64,000 bases of DNA. Origin: Prochlorococcus sp. MIT 0604 (GTDB lineage Bacteria; Cyanobacteriota; Cyanobacteriia; PCC-6307; Cyanobiaceae). Shown here in pieces: positions 8,730-16,173 of this stretch. Where the stretch lies: NCBI RefSeq assembly GCF_000757845.1, contig NZ_CP007753.1:1116001-1180000 (forward strand), written 5' to 3'. Position 1 is the first letter of the stretch. Every line of letters begins with the position of its first letter. A program made the position numbers and the translations under genes. A model generated the notes under the pieces. That model made no database searches. It was given only the letters and a program-made list of their open reading frames with translations, and was not told the DNA's origin.

Positions 8730-8891
8730 TTATTTTTTATATAACTTTTCTAATTGCTTAATTTCCTCTCTTAAATCCTTACCTCTCTTATTTAATTTAT
8801 TATTTTTAATAACTATTGGGATAATCCACCAGGATTGAAGACCTAAAAAGATAAATACTAAGATCAATAATTCAAAAGTACCTGGCTGCAT
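8730..8891 (-). CDS. small single-helix membrane protein, 53 aa
   Basis: This ORF reads MQPGTFELLILVFIFLGLQS and continues WWIIPIVIKNNK. One N-terminal transmembrane helix is followed by a charged coiled-coil tail (RGKDLREEIKQLEKLYKK). The architecture resembles tiny twin-helix or anchor proteins of cyanobacterial membranes. The first residues, hydrophobic block and tail form a coherent protein, which makes chance unlikely. No family is recognised. Confidence 0.55.
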   Translation of the reverse strand: MQPGTFELLILVFIFLGLQSWWIIPIVIKNNKLNKRGKDLREEIKQLEKLYKK

Positions 8892-8964
8892 TTGATAAAT
8901 AACCCTTCTTTCTTAATAACATTATTCTAAAAGTTATTAAACATTCATGAGATTTGGAATTTTC

Positions 8965-9147
8965 CTAGGCTGCCTCTAATTCAATATTAAGTTCAACTCC
9001 CTTTGAAATGATTGCTTCTTTAAATTCAATAAGTTTGGAAATTATTCTTTGCTTCTCAGGATCAGTTTTGTGAATATCATCTACAACTTCCTGCATTGCA
9101 AGTGTTACTTTTTGTAGTTTGATTTCTAGATCTTCCCTGTAATTCAT
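8965..9147 (-). CDS. small coiled-coil hypothetical protein, 60 aa
   Basis: The product (MNYREDLEIKLQKVTLAMQE) is charged and helical throughout with heptad-like spacing of Leu/Ile/Val, so it could form a short coiled coil. It has no membrane segment or cysteines. It precedes the 8730-8891 gene on the same strand. No function is recognised. Confidence 0.5.
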   Translation of the reverse strand: MNYREDLEIKLQKVTLAMQEVVDDIHKTDPEKQRIISKLIEFKEAIISKGVELNIELEAA

Positions 9148-9221
9148 AAGCTTAAAGAAATTATCTTATTTATTAAAAAACAAAATAATTATTAGTAAAT
9201 AAGTACTTAACCTTAAAAGGA

Positions 9222-9248
9222 TTGACAGCAAAACAAGGAGGATATAAT
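9222..9248 (+). promoter_or_regulatory. candidate sigma70-type promoter for the DUF1651 gene
   Basis: TTGACA at 9222-9227 and TATAAT at 9243-9248 are exact consensus hexamers separated by 15 bases, slightly shorter than the usual 17. They lie about 50 bases upstream of the ATG at 9297. An AGGAGG within the spacer is too far upstream to act as its ribosome binding site. Confidence 0.5.
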
Positions 9249-9296
9249 TTATAGTACAAACGTATTAATAGTCAGTCGGCCGATTAAAGGTAAAGT

Positions 9297-9566
9297 ATGG
9301 AGCCTAAGTACTCATTTGGTTGTAGCACTAGCAAACCCAACGGATGCCTACTAAATCCCGAAGGCAGCAGAATCATATTTTTCGAAGAATGCAAAAATTC
9401 TCCTAAACCTAATTTAAAAATTCATACTCATCTTTTCTACACAAATCACCTCGGAGAACCTGGAGGGTACAAATCCTCTGAAAAATTCAACATAGATTCA
9501 GCCTGGGAAAAGTGGCACGAACTGCACCAAAAAGGATGGACAGAAGTATCTCATAATTACGGATAA
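9297..9566 (+). CDS. DUF1651-family protein
   Basis: The 89-residue protein contains the core of the marine-picocyanobacterial DUF1651 family: an early NGCLLNPEGSRIIFFEE segment and the C-terminal AWEKWHELHQKGWTEV, with the conserved W-x-x-L-x-x-x-GW pattern. The family is small, soluble, often multicopy and of unknown function. It has a good candidate promoter upstream and is probably monocistronic. Confidence 0.7.
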   Translation: MEPKYSFGCSTSKPNGCLLNPEGSRIIFFEECKNSPKPNLKIHTHLFYTNHLGEPGGYKSSEKFNIDSAWEKWHELHQKGWTEVSHNYG

Positions 9567-9683
9567 GTGATCCGGCCAAGAAAAAGCCTTTATAGATGAA
9601 AGGTGTAAACTAGCTCCTTTTTTTTTATCTTGCTATAAAAATAATAAAAGATGATTTAACTTCTTCTGCTTCAATGAAATATT

Positions 9684-9974
9684 GTGGAATTAACTGAGCT
9701 AATTAGGGATTACGTTGCTACAGAATTATTATCAAGTATTGAACTTGACTTTCTTGAAGGAGAATTATGGGAAACTACACAACATATCGCAGAAATAAAT
9801 ACACTAATCAAAGCCCCTAAAAACATATGCAAGAAATTAGGACTAGATGAAAAATCTTGTTGGCATTTATGCAGTGCAGCAGTTCTTGACACCTCAAGAC
9901 CATTAAAAAATAGACAAAATAGAGTTGATGATTTTAAAAAACTAATTAATCTAAATGAAATCAGCTACATATAA
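9684..9974 (+). CDS. hypothetical protein, paralogue of the 4266-4565 gene
   Basis: This starts with GTG at 9684 (MELTELIRDYVATELL); an ATG ten bases upstream is out of frame. It shares with the 4266-4565 protein the block KAPKNICKKLGL, a W-x-x-C motif (WHLC), LDTSRP and VDDFKKLI. The 3' end overlaps the start of the next gene (9955) by 20 bases, so the two are probably translated together. Function is unknown. Confidence 0.6.
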   Translation: MELTELIRDYVATELLSSIELDFLEGELWETTQHIAEINTLIKAPKNICKKLGLDEKSCWHLCSAAVLDTSRPLKNRQNRVDDFKKLINLNEISYI

Positions 9975-10281
9975 AAAAGACTCAATTATACGTTTACTTA
10001 TTGCATCAATTCTTTTTTTTATACCACTAGAAGGTTTTGCTGATGAAAAGCAAAGAGAAATTGAGAATGAAGCTATAAATCTTGTCATTAAAAAATATGG
10101 AAAAGGCCTAGAAAATAGATTAAAAGGAACTGGAGTAACCCCCAGTTATCGAAGTTGGTATGAAAATGATTGTTTTGTAAGTATTGCAGCAGGTACATAC
10201 CAGGAAGATACTTGGTCGGCAATAAAGTGGTTTAGCGTTAATGTCTGTTCTGAATCAGCTGAAATAATGGAAAGTGAATGA
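9955..10281 (+). CDS. small secreted protein, related to island gene at 45386
   Basis: A signal peptide is visible (basic MKSATYKKDS, hydrophobic IIRLLIASILFFIPL, cleavage near EGFA-DE). The mature part contains EAINLVIKKYGKGLENRL, then SWYENDCFVSIAAGTY and WFSVNVC. The same spacing of A-I-x-L-V, Y-x-K-x-L-x-x-R, W, C, S, A, W, V and C occurs in the secreted protein at 45386-45736 inside the tRNA-Ser island, so they are probably homologues. The two cysteines could form a disulphide. Its start overlaps the preceding gene and its end overlaps the next by four bases (ATGA). Confidence 0.65.
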   Translation: MKSATYKKDSIIRLLIASILFFIPLEGFADEKQREIENEAINLVIKKYGKGLENRLKGTGVTPSYRSWYENDCFVSIAAGTYQEDTWSAIKWFSVNVCSESAEIMESE

Positions 10282-11015
10282 AGGGAATTAGACGCCTATT
10301 AGTTTTGCAGCATTTAGAAATAGAGGGGCCAGGTCTTTTTGAACAATTTGCTAAAGAAAGAAATTTAAAAATTGAAATAATTCGTTTAGATAATAAAAAT
10401 GCTCTGCCAAAAACAAAAAATGGTGACTTAATTTTAATTATGGGTGGACCAATGGGAGTTAAAGATATTGGAAGTGACAGATATCCATGGCTTAAGTTAG
10501 AAAGAGATTTTATAAAAAAAGAATTAGAAAATGAGAGACCTATGATCGGTGTTTGCTTAGGTGCTCAGTTGCTTGCGAGTGCTGCTGGCGGAGATGTAGA
10601 AATTCTTAAATATGGATCACCTCCAAAATCATTACCAGAAATTGGATGGTCTCAGATTTTTATAGACAAATCGAATAAAGACTTTAAAGCACTATTTGAA
10701 GACCCTTTTCATGTACTGCATTGGCATGGAGATAGGATTTTATTACCTAATAAAGCAGTACTCATTGCTAGTAGTGCACGTTGTAAGGAACAGTTTTTTA
10801 GGATTGGTAATTTTGCTTACGGATTACAATTCCATATAGAGACAACGGGAGGAATGATAAATAAGTGGATTAAAGAAGATAAAGAATTTGTCTTTAAAGG
10901 ATTGGGCTCAAATGGTCAGAAAATTTTAAAAGAAGAGAATAAAAAATATATTGATAAAACTTTTTACAAAAGAAAGCTTTTAATAAATAAATTATTTGAA
11001 TTATTAGATAATTAA
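10278..11015 (+). CDS. class I glutamine amidotransferase (GuaA-N-like)
   Basis: The protein is a stand-alone triad glutamine amidotransferase domain of 245 aa. The nucleophile elbow is GVCLGAQLLA (Cys near residue 92) and the catalytic His is in FHIET (near residue 183). MGGPMGVKD forms the oxyanion strand. It resembles COG0518 proteins that hydrolyse glutamine for an unknown acceptor or act on gamma-glutamyl compounds. It overlaps the upstream secreted-protein gene by four bases (ATGA), implying translational coupling. Confidence 0.8.
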   Translation: MKGIRRLLVLQHLEIEGPGLFEQFAKERNLKIEIIRLDNKNALPKTKNGDLILIMGGPMGVKDIGSDRYPWLKLERDFIKKELENERPMIGVCLGAQLLASAAGGDVEILKYGSPPKSLPEIGWSQIFIDKSNKDFKALFEDPFHVLHWHGDRILLPNKAVLIASSARCKEQFFRIGNFAYGLQFHIETTGGMINKWIKEDKEFVFKGLGSNGQKILKEENKKYIDKTFYKRKLLINKLFELLDN

Positions 11016-11040
11016 AAAGGGAATAATATAATCGTCCAGT

Positions 11041-11063
11041 AAAAAAGGGCTTGATAAAGCCCT
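11041..11063 (-). terminator. intrinsic terminator of the reverse-strand hli gene
   Basis: The seven-base stem AGGGCTT/AAGCCCT with a four-base loop (11046-11063) is followed on the minus strand by a run of six T (11041-11046). It lies 26 bases after the stop of the hli gene at 11089. Confidence 0.75.
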
Positions 11064-11088
11064 GAAAAAAAATTAAAAAGGATTTCTA

Positions 11089-11217
11089 CTAGAAAATTCC
11101 TGGAAGAATTTGACCAGTAAAATAATAAGCTCCTACAAGAGCAAACATTCCAAGCATTGCAGCTTTACCATTAAGCTTTTCAGCTTTTTCGGTCATGATT
11201 TTTTTTGCGAATTCCAT
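11089..11217 (-). CDS. hli: high-light-inducible protein (Hli/SCP), 42 aa
   Basis: The core is EKLNGKAAMLGMFALVGAYY and the end is TGQILPGIF. The ExxNGxxAMxGF chlorophyll-binding signature identifies a one-helix Hli (small Cab-like) protein. Hli proteins sit in thylakoids, bind pigment, and protect or help assemble photosystem II under excess light and nutrient stress. An internal Met8 could be an alternative start. It is oriented opposite to three more hli genes downstream and has its own terminator at 11041-11063. Confidence 0.9.
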   Translation of the reverse strand: MEFAKKIMTEKAEKLNGKAAMLGMFALVGAYYFTGQILPGIF

Positions 11218-11521
11218 AATAAAGTTAAATATATTATGTCTAAAAATTAATTATTATAATTTCAGAATGATGTAGTTTTTTCTACCAAATTGATATCTTT
11301 CTAAAGATTTAAAAATAAATACTTAAACAACGAAATGAACTCTTAATAGTTTTCGAGCCAATCTGTAAAGCGGAGCAAGCCTAAAAAACAACTATTTAAA
11401 AGTATATGTCACGTATTTGTGACAGTTATGTAGTAATTATCTTGAAAATAACTTAATTTTGGCTTAATACTTTACATTTGTTAATAGTAGTGTTACATTA
11501 GTTAACAATTACACAACTTCA
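11218..11521 (+). promoter_or_regulatory. divergent hli promoter region with TGTCAC-N6-GTGACA palindrome
   Basis: This gene-free 304-base stretch separates hli genes pointing in opposite directions. At 11407-11424 it carries a perfect inverted repeat TGTCAC-N6-GTGACA, spaced like a dimeric CRP/NtcA-type operator but with neither consensus. A weaker TGTTA-N7-TAACA pair follows at about 11492-11508. These are the only structured signals I see; light- or stress-responsive control is an inference. Confidence 0.45.
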
Positions 11522-11728
11522 ATGGCTAATTCAAACGTTACTACTGAATCAGGTGGCAGACAGAATATGTTTCCTACTGAGACACGTCCTTACATAGATG
11601 AGTCTGTTTCTTACGACAGCTACCCACAAAATGCAGAAAAAGTTAACGGTCGTTGGGCAATGATTGGGCTTGTTGCGTTAGTAGGTGCTTACGTTTCAAC
11701 CGGACAAATTATTCCTGGCATTTTTTAA
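11522..11728 (+). CDS. hli: high-light-inducible protein, 68 aa
   Basis: The C-terminal half holds the Hli helix: EKVNGRWAMIGLVALVGAYV followed by STGQIIPGIF. The N-terminal 35 residues are a polar extension rich in Ser/Thr/Glu. It is the first gene of a tight run of three hli genes. Its stop codon overlaps the start of the next gene as TAATG, implying translational coupling. Confidence 0.92.
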   Translation: MANSNVTTESGGRQNMFPTETRPYIDESVSYDSYPQNAEKVNGRWAMIGLVALVGAYVSTGQIIPGIF

Positions 11729-11988
11729 TGAGTCCACTTTCAGGTTTCCTAGCCGTAATTGTATTCTTTACAGCCATCCTCGTTGCTTATTTAACCAAAC
11801 AATTTCAAAACGAAAATTTAAACTATTCATCTTCTAATCAAATGAAAAACACAAACACAAAAGTCAAAACAATCGAAAAAGAAAAAGTTGTTGCTGAAAC
11901 TCTTAACGGCAGATTCGCAATGCTTGGATTAATTGCTGCTGTTGGAGCATATCTAACAACTGGTCAAATAATTCCTGGTTTCGTTTAA
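11728..11988 (+). CDS. hli: high-light-inducible protein with extra N-terminal helix, 86 aa
   Basis: The start is ATG 11728, which overlaps the previous stop by one base (TAATG); a longer frame from 11653 is not used. Residues 5-23 form a hydrophobic helix (GFLAVIVFFTAILVAYLT), then a polar linker, then the Hli core ETLNGRFAMLGLIAAVGAYL and TGQIIPGFV. The extra helix is unusual for an Hli and may make it a two-pass protein. Confidence 0.9.
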   Translation: MSPLSGFLAVIVFFTAILVAYLTKQFQNENLNYSSSNQMKNTNTKVKTIEKEKVVAETLNGRFAMLGLIAAVGAYLTTGQIIPGFV

Positions 11989-12023
11989 AAACCTACTATT
12001 TAACATTTCTACAAATCAGAAAA

Positions 12024-12152
12024 ATGGAAAATTCAAAAACAACTTATTGGCAAAACGCCGAGAGAACTAATGGAAGAATGGCAATGATGGGCTTATTTGC
12101 ATTAGTTGTAAATTATGGCTTATTCGGATGGATAATCCCAGGAATTTTTTAA
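12024..12152 (+). CDS. hli: high-light-inducible protein, 42 aa
   Basis: The sequence MENSKTTYWQNAERTNGRMA leads into MMGLFALVVNYGLFGWIIPGIF. The ERxNGRxAMMGxxALVxNY signature is the standard short picocyanobacterial Hli. It is the third forward hli of the run and lies two bases ahead of a 59-aa gene of unknown function. Confidence 0.92.
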   Translation: MENSKTTYWQNAERTNGRMAMMGLFALVVNYGLFGWIIPGIF

Positions 12153-12153
12153 A

Positions 12154-12333
12154 ATGAATTTAGGCTTACTTTTTCTTAAAGTAAATACTTTAGGAGTTAT
12201 AACTCTTTCTGAACTTGATTGGGTAACTAACCATCAATCTGAATTTTCAAGGCTGGATATGGCTTTAGTTATTAAAATCGGCCGTCTTATGGATTCTGGA
12301 GTAGTGGAAATTGATAATAGATTGCCTGTTTAA
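12154..12333 (+). CDS. conserved small protein following the hli cluster, 59 aa
   Basis: The protein MNLGLLFLKVNTLGVITLSE continues LDWVTNHQSEFSRLDMALVI. It looks like a small soluble helical protein, possibly a winged-helix fragment. Its ATG lies one base after the stop of the hli gene, and the run ends in a strong terminator at 12356-12392, so it belongs to the same transcript. No function is recognised. Confidence 0.7.
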   Translation: MNLGLLFLKVNTLGVITLSELDWVTNHQSEFSRLDMALVIKIGRLMDSGVVEIDNRLPV

Positions 12334-12355
12334 TTTTTAAAAAGTGATTGTCATG

Positions 12356-12392
12356 AGTGTTTGTCAATAGGGATACTGACAAACACTTTTTT
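12356..12392 (+). terminator. intrinsic terminator of the hli run
   Basis: A perfect 11-base stem (AGTGTTTGTCA / TGACAAACACT) with a ten-base loop is followed by six T. It lies 22 bases after the stop of the 59-aa gene and closes the hli cluster. Confidence 0.85.
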
Positions 12393-12407
12393 ATGAGAAA
12401 AAATATT

Positions 12408-12447
12408 AAAAAAAAAAGAGATTGTTTCTTAGCTAAAAACAATCTCT
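12408..12447 (-). terminator. intrinsic terminator for reverse-strand genes from 12.5 kb
   Basis: A perfect 11-base stem (AGAGATTGTTT / AAACAATCTCT, 12417-12447) is followed on the minus strand by a T run (12408-12416). It lies about 95 bases downstream of the minus-strand gene ending at 12541, back to back with the hli terminator. Confidence 0.75.
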
Positions 12448-12540
12448 CAATTACCTAATTCTTACATGAAAATTTCAAGTAAGCATTCAGATCTTAACTG
12501 ATTTGTTTTTATAGTAAATCCGTAAAAATGCTTTTGTAAT

Positions 12541-12756
12541 TTATCTTTTTAAACCACCTCTTTTTATCCAAAGGAACCATGTAACCCAAATAGGAGGAAG
12601 GAATCTGATTAAAAAAGAAATTTTATATATATAAAATGGGGCATTTTCACTTTGAAATAAATTCATCAAAAAGGAAGATATAGTTACCCAAAGTAAAATT
12701 ATTAATATATTTGCTCCCAACAAAGCGAACTTATTTTGTTTGAATATTTTTGGCAT
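12541..12756 (-). CDS. small membrane protein, 71 aa
   Basis: There are two hydrophobic segments (about residues 11-32 and 44-64) with a basic C-terminus (WIKRGGLKR). It is probably a two-helix inner or thylakoid membrane protein with positive-inside topology. Unrecognised. It is the last minus-strand gene before the terminator at 12408-12447. Confidence 0.5.
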   Translation of the reverse strand: MPKIFKQNKFALLGANILIILLWVTISSFLMNLFQSENAPFYIYKISFLIRFLPPIWVTWFLWIKRGGLKR

Positions 12757-12814
12757 AAAATAGATTTTTTATATTCTTAATTTTAAATAATCTCGGGAAA
12801 TAAATTATACATTT

Positions 12815-13066
12815 TCAAAAAAACTTCAAATTTAAAATCCATATCCAAATAAAAAAAGTACTAAATTTCAATCCCTCTCCAAATAACAATCCAAAAGCGA
12901 TAGGAGGAGAAAATATTAAAAAAAGAATAGAGAATAAACTAAATAACGCAAATGATCCTCTTTGAAAAAAATTCTTTCTTTTTGTTCTCCTTAGATTTTT
13001 TAAAGTATTCCACTCCCATTCGATAAACTTATAGAACTTTTCTGATAATAAAAAAAAATACTTCAT
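12815..13066 (-). CDS. small membrane protein, 83 aa
   Basis: The N-terminal half is polar and basic (WNTLKNLRRTKRKNFFQRG), followed by two closely spaced hydrophobic segments to the C-terminus (residues 37-60 and 66-82). No family is recognised. It shares strand and type with the neighbours at 12541 and 13120. Confidence 0.45.
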   Translation of the reverse strand: MKYFFLLSEKFYKFIEWEWNTLKNLRRTKRKNFFQRGSFALFSLFSILFLIFSPPIAFGLLFGEGLKFSTFFIWIWILNLKFF

Positions 13067-13119
13067 TAATATATTTAATTTCTATCGGCTTTTCTTATTT
13101 ATAAAATTAATTTCACCTG

Positions 13120-13410
13120 TTAGCAATAAACCTTATCCCCTTCTTCAGAAAGATAGTAAATTTTATTTTCTGAACTTACGAAGAAAGTTAATCCCTTATA
13201 TTGTGATCTTTTAAATTTATCTAATCTAAGTTTGTGTAAATCCCAATTATCAGTACTTATGTCAGGATTAAATTCTTGTTCTTTTAAGAAAGGTACATAA
13301 GTTGGACTAATTGTTGTTTTTTGGGCTAACCCTCTATTTCGTTTTGAATAAAAAAGTAATAAAAATAAAAGTACCAAAAAAAGAATTAATAATATATTTG
13401 TCATTGTCAA
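13120..13410 (-). CDS. membrane-anchored hypothetical protein, 96 aa
   Basis: A very hydrophobic Leu-rich N-terminal helix (residues 5-21) is followed by a basic stop-transfer (YSKRNRG) and a soluble domain of about 70 residues. That domain ends GLTFFVSSENKIYYLSEEGDKVYC, which looks like a small beta structure. It is probably an N-terminally anchored cytoplasmic domain. Unrecognised. Confidence 0.5.
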   Translation of the reverse strand: MTMTNILLILFLVLLFLLLFYSKRNRGLAQKTTISPTYVPFLKEQEFNPDISTDNWDLHKLRLDKFKRSQYKGLTFFVSSENKIYYLSEEGDKVYC

Positions 13411-13547
13411 TTTTTCTAATTTGAAAAAACTTTATTTGGAGAATCAAGAACTTTTCACAATAAATTTCTTAGTAAGTAAAAAATCCTATTTTTATATTCT
13501 TGTATTTTTGAATACTTATCAAGGGGTTACCTAAATCAGATTATAAA

Positions 13548-13709
13548 ATGAGTCGCATTTTCAACATGACTCAAAATTCCATGAATACTCCTTATGCAAA
13601 AAGAGTAGCTGAAAAATTTAGAGAGGCTCAAAACTATTTAAAAACTAATGGTTTTAGTAGATCAACTAAACATTTACTGGAAGATATTGAAAATTCTGTT
13701 GAAAAATAA
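13548..13709 (+). CDS. small hypothetical protein, 47-53 aa
   Basis: Two in-frame ATGs are possible: 13548 (MSRIFNMTQNSMN) and 13566 (MTQNSMNTPYAKRVAEKF). The main part is helical and charged (EKFREAQNYLKTNGFSRSTK). The stop overlaps the ATG of the next gene as TAATG. Unrecognised. Confidence 0.5.
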   Translation: MSRIFNMTQNSMNTPYAKRVAEKFREAQNYLKTNGFSRSTKHLLEDIENSVEK

Positions 13710-13867
13710 TGCCTATACCCCCTCACTTACCTCAACTACAATATGGCTACAATGATGGCTTTACAACCATTGTTTTTGGGTTGATAGGAAGTTGCTTAGG
13801 ATGTATCTTAATTTTATTAATTTCTTTTTTTGAATTTAAATTCAAAAAGCATAATAGTAAGCCTTAA
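13709..13867 (+). CDS. small membrane protein, 52 aa
   Basis: It starts at the ATG overlapping the preceding stop (TAATG), so it is probably coupled. MPIPPHLPQLQYGYNDGF precedes one Gly/Cys-containing membrane helix (IVFGLIGSCLGCILILLISF) and a short Lys-rich tail. No family is recognised. It converges on ychF. Confidence 0.5.
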   Translation: MPIPPHLPQLQYGYNDGFTTIVFGLIGSCLGCILILLISFFEFKFKKHNSKP

Positions 13868-13875
13868 GATACTTA

Positions 13876-14967
13876 CTAAACGTTAAATAAGAACTCCATT
13901 ACATCACCTTCGTTAACAATATATTCCTTACCTTCACTTCTTAAAAGACCTTTAGTTTTTGCATTAGCAATTGAACCTGAATCAATTAAATTTTGATACG
14001 AAATAGTCTGAGCTCTTATAAATCCTTTTTCAAAATCAGTATGAATTACTCCTGCTGCCTGAGGCGCAGTCATCCCATCTTTTATTGTCCAAGCTTTTGT
14101 CTCCTTTTCTCCGGTAGTGAAATAAGTTTTTAATCCCAATAATTTATATGTTGATCTAATTAAAGAACTTAATCCCCCTTCATCTACTCCTAAGCCAATA
14201 AGGTAGTCTTTTTTATCTTCTGGTTCTAACTCTATTAATTCAGATTCAACTTGCGCTGATATTTTTATACATTCTGTATTTTCATTGCTTGCAAAACTCT
14301 GAACTGTTGATGAAAAATCATTACCTTCAGCTAAATCATTTTCATTCAAATTAGTTGCGTAAATAATTGGTTTAGCAGTGAGGAAGCCTAATTGCTTAAT
14401 TATTAAATTTTCTTCTTCATTCAAAGATATTGATCTAACTGAAAGACCTTTCTCTAGCTCTTCTTCAATTTTTTCTAGTAAGGAATCTTCTTTTGCTGCC
14501 TCTTTACTAGTTCTAACCTGTTTTTTAATTCTTTCTCTTCTTTTTTGGAGTTGAGATAAATCAGCTAAATTCAATTCTAGATTAATTATCTCAATGTCAT
14601 CCAAGGGATCTACCTTTCCGGAAACATGAATTACATCACTATCTTCAAAGCACCTTACAACATGAACTATTGCATCAACCTCCCTAATATTTGATAAAAA
14701 TTTATTTCCCAAACCTTCGCCTTTACTAGCTCCTTTTACTAGTCCTGCGATATCTACAAATTCAATTTTTGTTGGGATAATATTTTGGCTACAACTTAAA
14801 TTACCTAACTCTTGCAATCTTTGATCTGGGACTGAAACTATACCTTTATTAGGTTCTATAGTACAAAAGGGAAAATTAGCCGCTTGGGCCTTAGCATTTT
14901 CTACAAGTGCATTAAATAGAGTTGATTTTCCAACATTTGGTAATCCAATAATACCTGCTTTTAACAT
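13876..14967 (-). CDS. ychF: redox-regulated Obg-like ATPase YchF
   Basis: YchF is a universally conserved P-loop NTPase of the Obg family that prefers ATP, binds ribosomes and modulates translation and stress responses. The G1 loop GLPNVGKST (residues 8-16), G3-type DIAGLVKGASKGEGLGN (residues 73 on) and the C-terminal TGS-like domain (TGEKETKAWTIKDGMTAPQA, then a beta-grasp) are all present. Its 363 aa is the family norm. It is divergent from the adaptor/polA operon across about 140 bases. Confidence 0.97.
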   Translation of the reverse strand: MLKAGIIGLPNVGKSTLFNALVENAKAQAANFPFCTIEPNKGIVSVPDQRLQELGNLSCSQNIIPTKIEFVDIAGLVKGASKGEGLGNKFLSNIREVDAIVHVVRCFEDSDVIHVSGKVDPLDDIEIINLELNLADLSQLQKRRERIKKQVRTSKEAAKEDSLLEKIEEELEKGLSVRSISLNEEENLIIKQLGFLTAKPIIYATNLNENDLAEGNDFSSTVQSFASNENTECIKISAQVESELIELEPEDKKDYLIGLGVDEGGLSSLIRSTYKLLGLKTYFTTGEKETKAWTIKDGMTAPQAAGVIHTDFEKGFIRAQTISYQNLIDSGSIANAKTKGLLRSEGKEYIVNEGDVMEFLFNV

Positions 14968-15111
14968 TTGAAAAAACTTATGGAAAAATTATCAAGAAAA
15001 CATCTTCTAGTAATATAGTATTTACTTAACCAATCTTGGATAAGTTAATTATAATCGTCTTGATTATTTATTTAGTTCCTAAATATTATCTACTTCTGCT
15101 TTTAAAAAGAA

Positions 15112-16173
15112 ATGTTTGATTTAATAAAAAAAAATATTAATTTAAGAAGTGGAGTTATACTGCTTTCTCTAGCTATATTTTTCGTTTTTATAACTAATTC
15201 CTTCAAGAAAAATAAGTCAAAAGATATTTCTGATTTTGTAGTTCAAGTTGAAAAAGGAATCCTCTCAGATTCAATTAATACTAGTGGTGAAGTAAAAGCA
15301 ATAAGGGCAAGCAATATTGGGCCTCGGAAGCAAGGCGTAATAAAAGAAATCAAAGTAGATGAGGGCGATCTTGTAAAAAAAGATCAGATTTTAGCCTCTC
15401 TTGATGATGAAGACTTTATCTATAAAATTGAAGAACTTGAATTAAATGTAAAAAAACAAAAATCTGAATTTTTAAGAAGGGAATATTTATATCAAGAAGG
15501 CGCGGTAAGTAAAGAAGACTATGAAAGTTATAAAAATAACTACAACATTAGTAGCGCAAAACTTAATGATGCAAAAGCTGAAAAAAGTTTCTATCAAATT
15601 AAAGCTCCTTATGGAGGGAAAATAACTGCAAAATATGCTGAGATAGGATCTTATGTCACACCAAGTACAAACTTAAGTTCAGACCCTAAAACCAAAAACT
15701 TTATTTTTGAACTATCAGAGGGCTTAGAAATTGTTGCTAAAGTTCCTGAGAGTGACATTGGCAGAATAAAAATAGGTCAAGAAGCCTCAGTAAGAATTGA
15801 GGCTTATCCCTCACAAAAATATAGTGCCATAGTTAAAAAAATAGCTACAAGAGCTGTAAAAGATAATAATGTAACCTCATTCGAAGTAACTTTAAATTTT
15901 AAAGATATTTCTGAAGAAATTAAAATTGGAATGACTGCAGATCTTGAATTTAGAGTCGAAGGTAAAGAAGAAAAAATCCTAGTGCCAACAGTTTCTATTG
16001 TTACAGAAAAAGGTGAGAAAGGAATTTTGAAAGTTGATAAAAACAATTCTCCCAAATTTGAAAAAATCGAAATTGGTATTAGTAGTGGAAATAAAACTTC
16101 AGTCATTGATGGATTAGAACCTGGAGAGCAAATCTTTATTGATATTCCACCTTGGGCTAAGAAGAGAAAATGA
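15112..16173 (+). CDS. membrane-fusion (HlyD/RND adaptor) protein
   Basis: There is one N-terminal membrane anchor (residues 14-30). The biotinyl-lipoyl-like half motif around GVIKEIKVDEGDLVKKDQIL comes next, then a coiled-coil hairpin (residues 105-155), the second lipoyl half (IKAPYGGKITAKYAEIGSYV), and the beta-barrel and membrane-proximal domains. Such proteins bridge an inner-membrane exporter (ABC or RND) to the outer membrane. No partner is adjacent. It overlaps polA by four bases (ATGA), an odd pairing that probably reflects genome compaction. Confidence 0.85.
   Translation: MFDLIKKNINLRSGVILLSLAIFFVFITNSFKKNKSKDISDFVVQVEKGILSDSINTSGEVKAIRASNIGPRKQGVIKEIKVDEGDLVKKDQILASLDDEDFIYKIEELELNVKKQKSEFLRREYLYQEGAVSKEDYESYKNNYNISSAKLNDAKAEKSFYQIKAPYGGKITAKYAEIGSYVTPSTNLSSDPKTKNFIFELSEGLEIVAKVPESDIGRIKIGQEASVRIEAYPSQKYSAIVKKIATRAVKDNNVTSFEVTLNFKDISEEIKIGMTADLEFRVEGKEEKILVPTVSIVTEKGEKGILKVDKNNSPKFEKIEIGISSGNKTSVIDGLEPGEQIFIDIPPWAKKRK

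Noticed and set aside
9599-9626. Possible terminator after the DUF1651 gene (AAAGG...CCTTT then nine T)
   Set aside because: The stem is only five pairs with a 12-base loop. The T run is suggestive but the structure is too weak.
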